Assembly: GCA_001798135.1 (NCBI GenBank)
Contig: MGRJ01000009.1
Coordinates: forward strand, 39,345 to 103,344
From: Deltaproteobacteria bacterium RIFCSPHIGHO2_02_FULL_40_28
GTDB lineage: Bacteria; UBA10199; 2-12-FULL-40-28
Reading direction: 5' to 3'
Length of the DNA stretch: 64,000 nt
Part shown: piece after piece, positions 7,353 to 16,852 of the stretch
How the letters are laid out: every line of letters begins with the position of its first letter
Numbering within the stretch: position 1 is the first letter of the stretch
Translations under genes and position numbers: made by a program
Notes under the pieces: generated by a model
What the model was told of the DNA's origin: nothing
Databases searched by the model: none
Seen by the model: the letters and a program-made list of their open reading frames with translations, nothing else

Positions 7353-10208
7353 ATGATGGATTACAAAGATACACTTAACCTTCCTAAAACTGATTTTCCC
7401 ATGAAGGCCAACCTGCCAAATCGTGAACCCCAGTTTTTACAATTGTGGAAAGAAAAGGATGTTTATCAAAAAAGAACAAACCAAAATACAAACCGTCCTT
7501 CTTTTATTTTGCATGATGGGCCTCCCTACGCCAATGGGCATATTCATTTTGGCCATATTTTAAACAAGGTTTTAAAAGACATCATTGTGAAATATAAAAA
7601 CATGGCAGGATTTAAAAGTATTTATATTCCAGGCTGGGATTGCCATGGGCTTCCTATAGAGCAGGGGGCTATTAAGGCACTGTATGGGGAAAAAGCGTTT
7701 CGTTTTGGTGAGGAAAACTCTGTTGCTAAAAGAGAAGCTTGCAGAAATTATGCCGTTGGTTTTATTAAGGCTCAAAAGCAAGAATTCCAACGCTTAGGTA
7801 TTTTTGCTGATTGGGATCAATCCTATCTCACTTTAAGTAAAGATTATGAAGCCCAAATTGCTCGTGAGTTTTTAAAGCTCTATCTGAAGGGCTATATTTA
7901 CAGGGGTTTAAAACCAGTTTATTGGAGTTGTGCTTATCAAACGGCTTTGGCTGAAGCCGAAGTAGAATATGAAGATCACCAGTCCCCCTCTATTTATGTT
8001 AAATTTTCCTTAGCACCCTCTAGTATTGAAAAGTTAAGTCAAAAAAACTTGGGCAAAAAAATTTCTTTTGTTATTTGGACAACTACTCCCTGGACCTTAC
8101 CTGCCAATATGGCTTTAGCTCTTGGGGAACATTTTATCTACGATGCTCTCAAAATAGGTGATGAAGTTTTCATTGTAGCCAGAGAAAGGGTATCAGAACT
8201 TCTTTCTGTGATGAAAAAAGCCGCACCTGCCGGGCAGGATGACAGGGAGGTTTTAGCCTCTTGGAATGGTGCTGAACTGGCCAAATTAAATTTAGAATGT
8301 GACCATCCCTTCATTAAGAGATTATCCAAAATTGTCCTGAGTGCACATGTTACCTTGGAATCTGGAACAGGAGTGGTTCATATTGCTCCAGGACATGGTT
8401 TAGAAGATTATCAAGTGGGGCTTGCCTATGGCCTTGCCATTTTGAGCCCTGTTGATGCATCAGGATGTTTTGAGAAGGGAAGTTTTGATGAAGCCAGAGA
8501 TGAAAATCTTAAAAAATGGGAGGGGCTTTTTGTTCGCAAAGTAAATCCTTTGATCATCGAACACTTGCTTAAAACAGGATATCTTTTAAGTGATCCCGCG
8601 CTTACCTTAAAACATAGTTATCCTTTTTGTTGGAGAAGCAAACAGCCCGTTATTTTTAGGGCTACACAGCAATGGTTTCTTTCTTTAGAACATGATGACT
8701 TAAGGAAAAAAGCCCTGCGAACCATCACTGGGCAAGTGCGTTGGGTTCCTACATGGGGGCAAGATCGCATTTATGGAATGATAGAACAAAGACCCGATTG
8801 GTGTTTATCGAGACAAAGAATTTGGGGTGTTCCCATTATTATTCATTATTGTAGCCAATGTGCCAAGCCTTTTCTCAATGAAAAAGCAGGTGAGATGATT
8901 TGCCAAGCATTTGAAAAGGAAGGGGCTGATGCTTGGTGGAAAGACGACAAACCACTTCTTCCGCCTTACACAGAGTGCTCTTGTGGTTCAAAAAATTTTA
9001 CCAAGGAAAAAAGTATTTTAGATGTTTGGTTTGATTCGGGTGTGTCTTATGCTCAGGTGCTCGAAAAAAATCCTGATCTTAGTTTTCCGGCAGATCTTTA
9101 CTTAGAGGGATCAGATCAATATCGTGGTTGGTTTCATTCTTCTCTTCTCACTTCTCTTGCAACAAGAAATACAGCTCCGTATCGTGAAGTTCTAACCCAT
9201 GGTTTTGTGGTAGATGGACAGGGGAAAAAATATTCTAAATCAGCTAAAAATTATGTTCCCCCAGATCAAATCATTGATCAATTAGGTGCAGAATTGTTGC
9301 GGCTTTGGGTTGCAGCTGAAGATTACCGAAATGACATTCGTGTTTCCCAAGAGATTATGAAAGTTTTGTCTGAGGTTTATCGTAAGATCAGAAACACTTG
9401 CCGATTTATGTTAGGCAATCTTTCTGATTTTGATCCAGCCAAAGATTTTGTGCCTTTAAAATCAAGAACAGAAATCGATTGCTATGCCCTTGATCGCACG
9501 GCCCGGTTGGTACAAAAAATAGTTAAGGCTTATGAAGCTTACGAGTTTCATGCTGTATTTCATGGGCTTAATCGTTTTTTTACCGTTGATATGTCTGCCT
9601 TTTATTTGGATATTCTAAAAGATCGTCTCTATTGTGGAGCTAAAAAAGGGGATTTACGGAGGTCGGCACAATCAAGCATCTACGATATTTTAATTACTCT
9701 TATTCCTTTCATGAGCCCCATTCTTTCGTTTACTGCTGAGGAAGTTTGGCAGATGATTCCCAATAAAGTGCGGGAGCCCGATTCAGTTTTCTTGGTTGAT
9801 TTAAAGACAGAACATCCTACTTGGATGGATGATGAGTTAAGCCATCGCTGGGAACGTATTGCACATATTCGTGATGAGATTTTAAAAGTTTTAGAACAAG
9901 CGAGACAAAAAAAAGAAATAGGTCATTCGCTTGATGCTCGTGTGCTTATTACGGCTAGTGGTGAAACCTTAGCTTTTCTCAAAAAATATGAGAAAGATTG
10001 GTCTCAAATTTTAATTACATCACAAGTGGAGCTTGTTTCTGAAATTCAAAATCCACATTATGTCAGTAAAGAAATTCCTGCTCTTTCTATTGCAGTAGAA
10101 AAAGCTCTTGGAATAAAATGTGAACGATGTTGGAATTATTCTTTGGAAGTTGGAAGTATTGAAACTCATCCCACTATTTGTGGACGTTGCCATGAGGCTG
10201 TTTTATGA
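7353..10208 (+). CDS. ileS: Isoleucine--tRNA ligase
   Basis: Class I aminoacyl-tRNA synthetase charging tRNA-Ile, 951 aa, normal bacterial length. The HIGH signature reads HFGH (residues 65-68) and the KMSKS loop reads KYSKS (about 626-630). The CP1 editing domain (TTTPWTLPANMAL, SGTGVVHIAPGHG) lies between them. The C-terminus carries the zinc finger KCERCWNYS...ICGRC. Two adjacent ATGs (7353, 7356) are possible starts. The stop overlaps lspA as ATGA. Odd point: residues about 292-300 are encoded by a palindromic repeat-like segment (8228-8253). Confidence 0.97.
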   Translation: MMDYKDTLNLPKTDFPMKANLPNREPQFLQLWKEKDVYQKRTNQNTNRPSFILHDGPPYANGHIHFGHILNKVLKDIIVKYKNMAGFKSIYIPGWDCHGLPIEQGAIKALYGEKAFRFGEENSVAKREACRNYAVGFIKAQKQEFQRLGIFADWDQSYLTLSKDYEAQIAREFLKLYLKGYIYRGLKPVYWSCAYQTALAEAEVEYEDHQSPSIYVKFSLAPSSIEKLSQKNLGKKISFVIWTTTPWTLPANMALALGEHFIYDALKIGDEVFIVARERVSELLSVMKKAAPAGQDDREVLASWNGAELAKLNLECDHPFIKRLSKIVLSAHVTLESGTGVVHIAPGHGLEDYQVGLAYGLAILSPVDASGCFEKGSFDEARDENLKKWEGLFVRKVNPLIIEHLLKTGYLLSDPALTLKHSYPFCWRSKQPVIFRATQQWFLSLEHDDLRKKALRTITGQVRWVPTWGQDRIYGMIEQRPDWCLSRQRIWGVPIIIHYCSQCAKPFLNEKAGEMICQAFEKEGADAWWKDDKPLLPPYTECSCGSKNFTKEKSILDVWFDSGVSYAQVLEKNPDLSFPADLYLEGSDQYRGWFHSSLLTSLATRNTAPYREVLTHGFVVDGQGKKYSKSAKNYVPPDQIIDQLGAELLRLWVAAEDYRNDIRVSQEIMKVLSEVYRKIRNTCRFMLGNLSDFDPAKDFVPLKSRTEIDCYALDRTARLVQKIVKAYEAYEFHAVFHGLNRFFTVDMSAFYLDILKDRLYCGAKKGDLRRSAQSSIYDILITLIPFMSPILSFTAEEVWQMIPNKVREPDSVFLVDLKTEHPTWMDDELSHRWERIAHIRDEILKVLEQARQKKEIGHSLDARVLITASGETLAFLKKYEKDWSQILITSQVELVSEIQNPHYVSKEIPALSIAVEKALGIKCERCWNYSLEVGSIETHPTICGRCHEAVL
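8228..8253 (+). repeat. Palindromic repeat-like segment inside ileS
   Basis: Perfect 13-nt palindrome-like core CCTGCCGGGCAGG followed by ATGACAGGGAGG. On the opposite strand it reads like the 'gtcatccctgc...ggcaggg' repeats seen at 38.8 kb and 55.5 kb. It encodes PAGQDDREV in frame within the editing domain, so it is tolerated as extra surface residues. Confidence 0.45.
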
Positions 10209-10696
10209 CACGGTTTAAATATATGGTTTTATGTTTGGTTACTCCTTTTATTTTGATTTTGGATCAAATATCCAAAGCCTTTATTGTGAAATATCTTCCT
10301 CTTGGTGGAAAATTTACCATTTGGCCTTTTTTTGATATAGTGCATGTTCGAAACCGCGGAGCTGCTTTTGGAATTCTTTCTGGGTGGAATTCTCATTATC
10401 GTGATATATTATTTTATATTTTTGCTCTTTTAGCTTTTATTTTCTTAGTGCATTACCTGATCAGTATTAAAGAAAAACATCGTTGGCAGATGTTTCCTGT
10501 TGCCATGATTTTAGGTGGTGCCTTAGGAAATGTAAGTGATCGTGTTTTTAGAGGATCGGTCGTTGATTTTCTTTCTTTCCATTGGTATGATTTGGCTTGG
10601 CCTTCTTTTAACGTGGCAGATAGCGCTATTTCTGTAGGAGTAGTGGGGCTTATGATTGCCATGATGCGCGAATCCAAAACACAAAAAGGGGTTTAA
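10205..10696 (+). CDS. lspA: Lipoprotein signal peptidase (signal peptidase II)
   Basis: Inner-membrane aspartyl protease that removes signal peptides from diacylglyceryl-modified prolipoproteins. 163 aa with four hydrophobic segments. Catalytic Asp residues are D112 in GNVSDR and D139 in FNVADSAI; the NRGAAFG block is at 50-56. ATGA overlap with ileS (a classical ileS-lspA pair) and TAATG overlap with lgt place the lipoprotein maturation enzymes in one transcript. Confidence 0.96.
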   Translation: MTRFKYMVLCLVTPFILILDQISKAFIVKYLPLGGKFTIWPFFDIVHVRNRGAAFGILSGWNSHYRDILFYIFALLAFIFLVHYLISIKEKHRWQMFPVAMILGGALGNVSDRVFRGSVVDFLSFHWYDLAWPSFNVADSAISVGVVGLMIAMMRESKTQKGV

Positions 10697-11484
10697 TGTT
10701 TCCTTTTATTATCCATTATAAAAATATCTACATCCCTACATTTTTTTTCATGATTATGGTCGCATCTCTTGCGACTACTTTTTATTGCTATTGGCAAGCA
10801 GGCAGAAAACACATGTCTCAAATCGCCATTCTTGATATTTCTCTTTTTGGAACCATGGTGGGTATTGTAGGAGCCAGGCTTTTTCATGTTTTTGTAGAGG
10901 CGCCCCAATATTATTGGGAAGATCCAATTCGTGTTTTTTATTTCTGGCAAGGTGGTTTTGTAGGATATGGGGCTTTTATTGGTGTTGCCCTGTCTGCCAT
11001 TATTTATCTTAAAATGAAAAAATTATCCGTTTTAGAGTATGGTGATTTAGTTGCCCTGGGGTGTCCCCTGATTATCTTTTTTGTTCGTGTAGGTTGTGTG
11101 GGGGCAGGGTGTTGCTATGGAAAACCAACAGATTTTCCCATCCATTTTGTTTTTCATAATCCAGCATCTGATGGTGGGCACGATTTTCCTGGTCAAAAAT
11201 TACATGCCACCCAAATTTATGACATGATGAATGCCATTTTTACTTTTATTGTTCTTCATATCGTTGATAAACGTAAAAAATTTAGTGGGCAATTAATTCT
11301 CATTTTTTTCTCCATGTATGCCTTTTTTAGATTTTTTATTGAATTTTTAAGAGGGGATGAAGATCGGGGGGTTTATTTTAATAAAGCCATTTCCACATCA
11401 CAGATTACCGGACTTGTTATTCTTGCTATTTGTACCATTCTTTATTTTTTCTTAAGAAAAAATGGGCGACAAAAAACTTTATAA
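10696..11484 (+). CDS. lgt: Prolipoprotein diacylglyceryl transferase
   Basis: Inner-membrane enzyme that transfers diacylglycerol from phosphatidylglycerol to the lipobox Cys, the step before LspA. 262 aa with about seven membrane segments. Conserved blocks are FYFWQGGFVGYGAFIG, the signature FVRVGCVGAGCCYGKP and HATQIYDM, plus the C-terminal FFIEFLRGDEDRG. The start shares one base with the lspA stop. The last 23 bases overlap the CPBP protease gene. Confidence 0.95.
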   Translation: MFPFIIHYKNIYIPTFFFMIMVASLATTFYCYWQAGRKHMSQIAILDISLFGTMVGIVGARLFHVFVEAPQYYWEDPIRVFYFWQGGFVGYGAFIGVALSAIIYLKMKKLSVLEYGDLVALGCPLIIFFVRVGCVGAGCCYGKPTDFPIHFVFHNPASDGGHDFPGQKLHATQIYDMMNAIFTFIVLHIVDKRKKFSGQLILIFFSMYAFFRFFIEFLRGDEDRGVYFNKAISTSQITGLVILAICTILYFFLRKNGRQKTL

Positions 11485-12121
11485 AGAACTCGTTTTCTTT
11501 TGGTTTATCGTGGTTTTGGCTACCCACTTGATGGTTCGTTTTTCATCATGGCCTTTTTTAAGAGATTATTCTGGTATTTTTTCAGCTTTACTCATGATTT
11601 ATCTCCCTCATTTTTCAAGGAGGTCAAAGGAAGCCCTTCTTTCCCTGGATTTAAATTGGAATAAATTTTATCTTTCTTTCAAAGACGTTTTGCTTGTTTC
11701 TTTCATTATTTTTCCGCTTTCATTTATTGTTAACCATTTCTATCAAACCTTTTTGGGCCGATATTATGTGTCAGGACTTTTTTTACATTCTTTTCTTAAT
11801 CATGGGCTTTATCAAATTTTAGTTGTGGCACTTCCGGAAGAATATTTTTTTCGTTCTTATCTGCAAGAAAACCTTAATTCTTGTTGGACAAAAAAGTGGA
11901 TGATAAAAGGAATCAGCTTTGGCCCGGCTCTTTTTATTACTTCTCTCGTTTTTGCCCTTTCTCATAGTTTGATTTATTTTCAATGGTGGCATGGATTTAT
12001 TTTTTTCCCATCTCTTGTATTTGGACTTTTGTATGAAAAAAGGAAAACCATTACCGCTTCGGTTATTTTTCATGCTTTGTGTAATCTTTTTTCTGCTTGG
12101 GTGTTTCAGCATTACAGATAA
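11462..12121 (+). CDS. CPBP-family intramembrane glutamic protease
   Basis: Membrane protein of 219 aa with about six hydrophobic segments. It has the CPBP/Abi motifs: PEEYFFR (E126, E127, R131), a His in LVFALSHSLI (H168) and a His/Asn motif in IFHALCNLF (H204, N208). Families of this fold include CAAX-type proteases and the myxosortases (MrtX/MrtC) that process MYXO-CTERM proteins. The 23-bp overlap with lgt links it to envelope protein maturation, and a MYXO-CTERM-like tail occurs at the start of the window. Myxosortase activity is an inference; bacteriocin immunity or another CPBP role is possible. Confidence 0.8.
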   Translation: MGDKKLYKELVFFWFIVVLATHLMVRFSSWPFLRDYSGIFSALLMIYLPHFSRRSKEALLSLDLNWNKFYLSFKDVLLVSFIIFPLSFIVNHFYQTFLGRYYVSGLFLHSFLNHGLYQILVVALPEEYFFRSYLQENLNSCWTKKWMIKGISFGPALFITSLVFALSHSLIYFQWWHGFIFFPSLVFGLLYEKRKTITASVIFHALCNLFSAWVFQHYR

Positions 12122-12128
12122 AGACTCC

Positions 12129-13154
12129 TCACCTGTCTGGTTGCTGCTGGGTTAGGCAGTGGCATGCCCCCAATCCAAAAACTAAATCTCTGGCAGGAAT
12201 TTCAATAATTTTACGGGTAGAAAAACAAGATGCAATGATTTCTAGGGCATGCTCATCATTTTTATCTTGGAAGGTAGGCACTAAAACAACCTTGTTACCG
12301 ATGTAAAAATTAGCATAAGAGGCTGGAAGTCTTACTCCTTGATTGATTACAGGTTTGGGCATGGGAAGAAGGATAATTTCTAAAGAACGATTTTCGGCAT
12401 CTTTCATTTTTTCTAAGAGTTTAATATTTGTACGAAGAGGAATATAGTTTGCATCTGAAGTATGATCTTCAATAATGCTGATCACTTTTCCTGGAGCTAC
12501 AAAGCGGGTTAAATCATCGATGTGGCCATCGGTATCATCCCCTACAATTCCATCTTTAAGCCATAAGATTTTTTTAACACCTAAATTGTCATAAAGAATT
12601 TTTTCAATTTGATTTTTTTTGAGATGAGGATTTCGATTGGGATTTAAAAGACAGGATTCTGTTGTAAGGAGGGTTCCGCAGCCGTCTGCCTCTATGGATC
12701 CTCCCTCTAAAATCATTCCAGGTGAAAATTTTTTAAATTCAAGAAATTGAGCAATCCGGGATGGAATTTTTTCATCTAAATCCCATGGAGGGTACTTTCC
12801 TCCCCACATATTAAAGCCCCAATGAATGAGAGCTAGCTCGGATGCATTTTTAACAAAAGTGGGGCCGTAATCCCTGATCCAACTGTCATTGGTTGGAAAA
12901 GAATGAATGGTAAAATTTTGAACACCTTCATCTGTTAAAAGTTTTTGGATCTTTTGAGGATTAAGATTGTGGTTGATGTTGATATGAACATGCTCTCCTA
13001 GAGACAAGGCTTTAACCATTTCTACATAAACTTTTTCTATCTGGGGAAGTTTGCCAGGCCAGGTTTCTGGATTATGTGGCCAGGTAAGCCATGTAGCCTG
13101 ATGAGTTTCCCATTCTGCAGGCATGGTAAATCCAAGCTCGGTGGGGGTATTCAT
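12129..13154 (-). CDS. aguA: Agmatine deiminase
   Basis: Hydrolyses agmatine to N-carbamoylputrescine and ammonia in arginine-dependent putrescine synthesis. Porphyromonas-type peptidyl-arginine deiminase fold, 341 aa. N-terminal MPAEWETHQATWLTWP, central NDSWIRDYGPTF, the VGDDTDGHIDDLTRF block and the C-terminal CHCLTQQQP with catalytic C333 are all present. Its start overlaps the end of aguB (four bases), so the two genes form one operon on this strand. It ends 7 bp from the convergent CPBP gene. Confidence 0.95.
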   Translation of the reverse strand: MNTPTELGFTMPAEWETHQATWLTWPHNPETWPGKLPQIEKVYVEMVKALSLGEHVHININHNLNPQKIQKLLTDEGVQNFTIHSFPTNDSWIRDYGPTFVKNASELALIHWGFNMWGGKYPPWDLDEKIPSRIAQFLEFKKFSPGMILEGGSIEADGCGTLLTTESCLLNPNRNPHLKKNQIEKILYDNLGVKKILWLKDGIVGDDTDGHIDDLTRFVAPGKVISIIEDHTSDANYIPLRTNIKLLEKMKDAENRSLEIILLPMPKPVINQGVRLPASYANFYIGNKVVLVPTFQDKNDEHALEIIASCFSTRKIIEIPARDLVFGLGACHCLTQQQPDR

Positions 13155-14026
13155 GTTTTTGTTTGAGTTAAAGGTTTGAAAGAATCAGAACGGCGGCAAT
13201 CAAGAAAGGGCCAATCATTTTGCACTTCTTGGATGAGGTCTAGATCGCAATTGACTATAAGAGTTTCTTCCTTATCGTGCGAAGCTTGGGTTAAAATTTT
13301 TCCAAAAGGGCCACAGAAAAAAGAGCCTCCCCAAAAATCAATTTGATTTTCTTTTCCACATCGGTTGGTAACACCAACAAATACTGTATTGGCAATGGCA
13401 TGAGATCTTTGAATGGTAACCCAAGCCTCAAATTCAATTTTTCCCTGGGATGTTTTACTTTCCTCCCCAGGCCATCCAATGGAAGTGGGATAAAAAATAA
13501 TTTGAGCTCCCTTTACCGCTAACATTCTTGCGGCTTCAGGATACCATTGGTCCCAACATACTAAAACTCCAATTTTCCCATAAATGGTTTCAAACACAGG
13601 ATAGCCCAGATCTCCTGGTGTAAAGTAATACATCTCAGAATAATGATTTTTTAAATCATCGGGGATGTGCATTTTTCGATATTTGCCTAAAAGTTTCCCT
13701 TCCTGATCTATCACAATGGCTGTGTTGTAATAATGGGTTTCCTCTTTTTCAAAAAGAGAAGCAATAAGTACCACCTTATTTTGCTTGGCACATTGGGCTA
13801 ATTTTTCAGTTGTAGGTCCTGGAATATTTTCTGCCAGTGAAAAATATTTTTGATTATTGGTTTGGCAAAAATAAAGGGATGAAAAAAGTTCTTGAAGACA
13901 AACAATATGAGCACCTTTTGAAGCTGCTTCTTGAATGCGAGAGATGGCTTTGTTTAAATTGGCATCCACATTCTCCTCACCTGTCATTTGAACAAGGCCA
14001 ACAGAAATTTTATTTTGTTTCAGCAT
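13151..14026 (-). CDS. aguB: N-carbamoylputrescine amidase
   Basis: Nitrilase-superfamily amidase converting N-carbamoylputrescine to putrescine, carbon dioxide and ammonia. 291 aa. The Glu-Lys-Cys triad is visible: E46 in CLQELF, K118 in YRKMHIPDD and C157 in VLVCWDQWYPEAARM. First gene of the aguB-aguA operon. No speA (arginine decarboxylase) is in the window, so the source of agmatine is not shown here. Confidence 0.95.
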   Translation of the reverse strand: MLKQNKISVGLVQMTGEENVDANLNKAISRIQEAASKGAHIVCLQELFSSLYFCQTNNQKYFSLAENIPGPTTEKLAQCAKQNKVVLIASLFEKEETHYYNTAIVIDQEGKLLGKYRKMHIPDDLKNHYSEMYYFTPGDLGYPVFETIYGKIGVLVCWDQWYPEAARMLAVKGAQIIFYPTSIGWPGEESKTSQGKIEFEAWVTIQRSHAIANTVFVGVTNRCGKENQIDFWGGSFFCGPFGKILTQASHDKEETLIVNCDLDLIQEVQNDWPFLDCRRSDSFKPLTQTKT

Positions 14027-14181
14027 ACACTTGTATTATTTTTACAATGTTATTTTTGTACGCGCCATCATTTTTTTATAAAAGGAATTTCTTTTGAGAT
14101 TGTACACTTGCGGAATTTTCGCTACCATTGTAATAAATTATAATAAATGAGTGTCTTGATAGCCATCCTGCTCATAAAATT

Positions 14182-15012
14182 ATGTTGAACACTATAACTG
14201 CAGAAGATACAAAAGAAAAAATTGTTCATTCTCCATACTTTGAGGCAGACAATCTTTTGATATACAAAGACGATATTTTAAAAATTACCTCAATCCCAAA
14301 CAGCTCAGTTGATTTGATTGTTACTTCGCCTCCCTATAATGTAGATATTCACTATAATTCTCACGCTGACAATTTAACTTATGAGAATTATTTAGAATTT
14401 ACCCAAAAATGGATCAAAAAATGTTTTGATTTAGCAAAAAATGAGGGGCGATTTTTGCTGAATATCCCTCTGGATAAAAATAAAGGTGGCCAAAAGTCTG
14501 TTGGAGCAGATTTTACACAAATCGCAAAAGATATTGGTTGGAAATATCACTCAACGATTATTTGGAATGAAGGAAATATATCTCGCCGTACCGCGTGGGG
14601 TTCCTTTATGTCCGCTTCTGCCCCTTATGTTATTGCTCCAGTAGAATTGATATTAGTTTTGTATAAAGATAGTTGGAAAAAAACGGGTGGTAGTAGGAAG
14701 AATGATATTACCAAACAAGAGTTTATGGATTGGACAAACGGTATTTGGACATTTAACGGCCAAAGTAAAAAAGGAGCTGGTGGACACCCGGCGCCGTTTC
14801 CAATTGAATTGCCTAGGCGATGTATAAAATTATTTAGCTTTATAGGTGATACTATTTTAGATCCATTTTTAGGTAGTGGTTCAACATTGATTGCTTCTTA
14901 CATGCATGGAAGAAAGGGAATTGGTGTTGAAATTGATGAAAAATATTGCAATATCGCCATGGATCGATTGCAATGGGAAACAAAATTAAACGAATTACCT
15001 TTATTGGAATAA
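14182..15012 (+). CDS. Site-specific DNA methyltransferase (N6-adenine or N4-cytosine), RM system
   Basis: AdoMet-dependent DNA methyltransferase, 276 aa. Motif IV is TSPPY (T48-Y52) near the N-terminus and the AdoMet motif I (DPFLGSGST, about 227-235) near the C-terminus, the order of the beta class. TSPPY is compatible with N4-cytosine or N6-adenine; target sequence unknown. Two bases separate its stop from the GTG of the HNH endonuclease gene, the layout of a type II restriction-modification pair. It lies between aguB and a tRNA gene in a segment with no housekeeping genes, consistent with horizontal acquisition. Confidence 0.88.
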   Translation: MLNTITAEDTKEKIVHSPYFEADNLLIYKDDILKITSIPNSSVDLIVTSPPYNVDIHYNSHADNLTYENYLEFTQKWIKKCFDLAKNEGRFLLNIPLDKNKGGQKSVGADFTQIAKDIGWKYHSTIIWNEGNISRRTAWGSFMSASAPYVIAPVELILVLYKDSWKKTGGSRKNDITKQEFMDWTNGIWTFNGQSKKGAGGHPAPFPIELPRRCIKLFSFIGDTILDPFLGSGSTLIASYMHGRKGIGVEIDEKYCNIAMDRLQWETKLNELPLLE

Positions 15013-15013
15013 T

Positions 15014-15613
15014 GTGTCACAGGACAATAAAAAATCTAATCATCTCCAAAAAGATCTAGTCGTTGAGTTTTTTAGAAAAAATCAAAAACGAGATATTAAA
15101 CACCCTGAAGTTGTTGATTGGGTGGTGGCAACCTACAGGAAGAGAACGGGAAATGTTTTTCGTGATCCTGATAGAGCTATCCGTCATTTAGCCCAAAGTG
15201 GGTTTTTAATCAAAATAGCGAAAGGAATTTATAGATACGATCCTGAAAAAGTGAATCAGCGAGAGCTTTATGATTTTACTTCCGCACAAAAAAAGGAAAT
15301 TCTTGAACGAGATGGGTTCAAATGTGTTGTTTGTGGAAAAGGATTAAAGGATGGTATTGATTTACATGTTGATCATATCAAGCCAAAGGATTTCGGAGGC
15401 GAAGCAACGATAGTAAATGGCCAAGTACTTTGTTCACAGCATAACTTCATCAAGAAAAATTTTAAGCAAACTGAAACTGGCAAGAAAATGTTCATTCGCC
15501 TTTATGAATTAGCCAAAAGTGAGAAGAACGAAGAATTGATGAGATTTTGTGCAGATCTTTTGGGAACTTACCAAAAATACAACATAAATGGACATATTGT
15601 TTGGAAAAAATAA
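15014..15613 (+). CDS. HNH endonuclease, probable type II restriction enzyme
   Basis: 199 aa. The N-terminal ~85 residues look like a winged-helix DNA-binding domain (AIRHLAQSGFLIKIAKGIYRY). Then comes an HNH nuclease: C104-x2-C107, D120-H121 in HVDHIKPKDFGGE, N135, C140 and H143. The two Cys pairs suggest a structural zinc. GTG start immediately after the methyltransferase stop, with GGAA upstream. Role as the cognate restriction enzyme is inferred from the pairing. Cleavage specificity cannot be read from sequence. Confidence 0.82.
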   Translation: MSQDNKKSNHLQKDLVVEFFRKNQKRDIKHPEVVDWVVATYRKRTGNVFRDPDRAIRHLAQSGFLIKIAKGIYRYDPEKVNQRELYDFTSAQKKEILERDGFKCVVCGKGLKDGIDLHVDHIKPKDFGGEATIVNGQVLCSQHNFIKKNFKQTETGKKMFIRLYELAKSEKNEELMRFCADLLGTYQKYNINGHIVWKK

Positions 15614-15643
15614 TGGGAGGGAATATAAATCTTTTATGGACAA

Positions 15644-15674
15644 TACTCCAAATTTAGTATTAAAATATGGAGTA
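15644..15674. promoter_or_regulatory. Inverted repeat before the DUF4143 ATPase, candidate operator
   Basis: TACTCCA (15644-15650) and TGGAGTA (15668-15674) form perfect 7-bp arms separated by 17 AT-rich bases. The right arm runs into the start codon of the ATPase gene. The position fits a repressor site or a site that hides the start; no binding protein is known from this sequence. Confidence 0.4.
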
Positions 15675-16843
15675 TGTTTCATAGAATCATAACCCCATTG
15701 AAATCATCCAGTTTTTTTCTGTTTGGTGCCAGAGGAACCGGTAAAACAAGCTTTTTAAAGCAGTTTTTTCATACTGACGCCACTTATTGGGTGGATTTGT
15801 TGGAACCGGAAATAGAGACGCTTTTCAGTAAAAATCCCTCGCAACTCAAGCAGGGAATTCTTGCCAAACCCAAAACAAAATGGGTGATACTGGATGAAAT
15901 ACAAAAAGTCCCCAAACTTTTGGATGTGGTGCATCAACTCATTGAATCCACCAAAATCAAATTTGCCCTCACGGGTTCGAGTGCGCGCAAACTCAAGAGA
16001 GGTGGGGCCAATCTTTTGGCCGGAAGGGCTTTTTTAAACACGCTTTATCCGCTAACTTTTTTGGAGTTGGGTACCACTTTTGATTTGGTCCAGTCCTTGA
16101 AATGGGGTGGATTGCCAAAAATATATTCACTGACAACAGACGACGAAAAAAAAAGTTATCTTAAAACTTATGCTCATACTTACCTCAAAGAAGAAATCAT
16201 GACTGAGCAAATTATTCGTAGGCTTGATCCTTTTCGTTGTTTTTTGGAAACAGCTTCCCAGGGAAACGGTGAAATCATCAACTACAGCAACATTGCCAAA
16301 GATGTTGGAGCAGATACCAAAACGGTACAATCGTATTACCAGATTTTAGAAGATACACTGATTGGGTTCCATCTGCCGGCTTATCATAAATCAATTCGCA
16401 AACAGCAGCGGCACAACCCCAAATTTTATTTTTTTGACACCGGTGTTAAAAGAGCTTTGGACAACACATTAACCATGGAATTACTCCCAAACACCTATGC
16501 TTTTGGCAAAGCGTTTGAGCATTTTCTGATAATTGAATTGATTCGTCTGAATGATTACTACCACAAAGATTTTCGTTTTTTTTATTTGAGAACCCAAAAC
16601 CAGCTTGAAATTGATTTGATTGTGGAACGGCCAGGTTTGCCCACGGCACTCATTGAAATAAAATCTGCCTCACAAGTTGATGAGCGCGATACAAAAACAG
16701 TACAACTTTTTCTCAATGATTTTAAAAAGGCAGAAGGATTTTGCATGTCCAACGATCCTAAACCAAAATTGATCGATGGTATTCATTGCTTACCCTGGCA
16801 AGAAGGCTTGCAAAAAATATTTTCTGCACCACGAAAAAAGTGA
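15674..16843 (+). CDS. AAA-type ATPase with C-terminal DUF4143 domain
   Basis: 389 aa. Walker A GARGTGKT (18-25), Walker B VILDE (71-75) and the sensor-like [20 protein letters not shown] near residue 100 mark the ATPase half. The C-terminal half has the DUF4143 pattern, ending in a nuclease-like core ([10 protein letters not shown] ... ALIEIKSA) of the PD-(D/E)xK type. These proteins are common in accessory regions and have no settled function. GGAG lies only one base before the ATG, and no upstream in-frame start exists before a TAA at 15626. Last gene of the accessory segment before tRNA-Leu. Confidence 0.85.
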   Translation: MFHRIITPLKSSSFFLFGARGTGKTSFLKQFFHTDATYWVDLLEPEIETLFSKNPSQLKQGILAKPKTKWVILDEIQKVPKLLDVVHQLIESTKIKFALTGSSARKLKRGGANLLAGRAFLNTLYPLTFLELGTTFDLVQSLKWGGLPKIYSLTTDDEKKSYLKTYAHTYLKEEIMTEQIIRRLDPFRCFLETASQGNGEIINYSNIAKDVGADTKTVQSYYQILEDTLIGFHLPAYHKSIRKQQRHNPKFYFFDTGVKRALDNTLTMELLPNTYAFGKAFEHFLIIELIRLNDYYHKDFRFFYLRTQNQLEIDLIVERPGLPTALIEIKSASQVDERDTKTVQLFLNDFKKAEGFCMSNDPKPKLIDGIHCLPWQEGLQKIFSAPRKK

Positions 16844-16852
16844 ATAAAATAA

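Noticed and set aside
14182..15613. BREX, DISARM or other multi-gene defence system
   Set aside because: Only a methyltransferase and an HNH nuclease are present, with none of the marker genes; the simple type II RM reading is enough.
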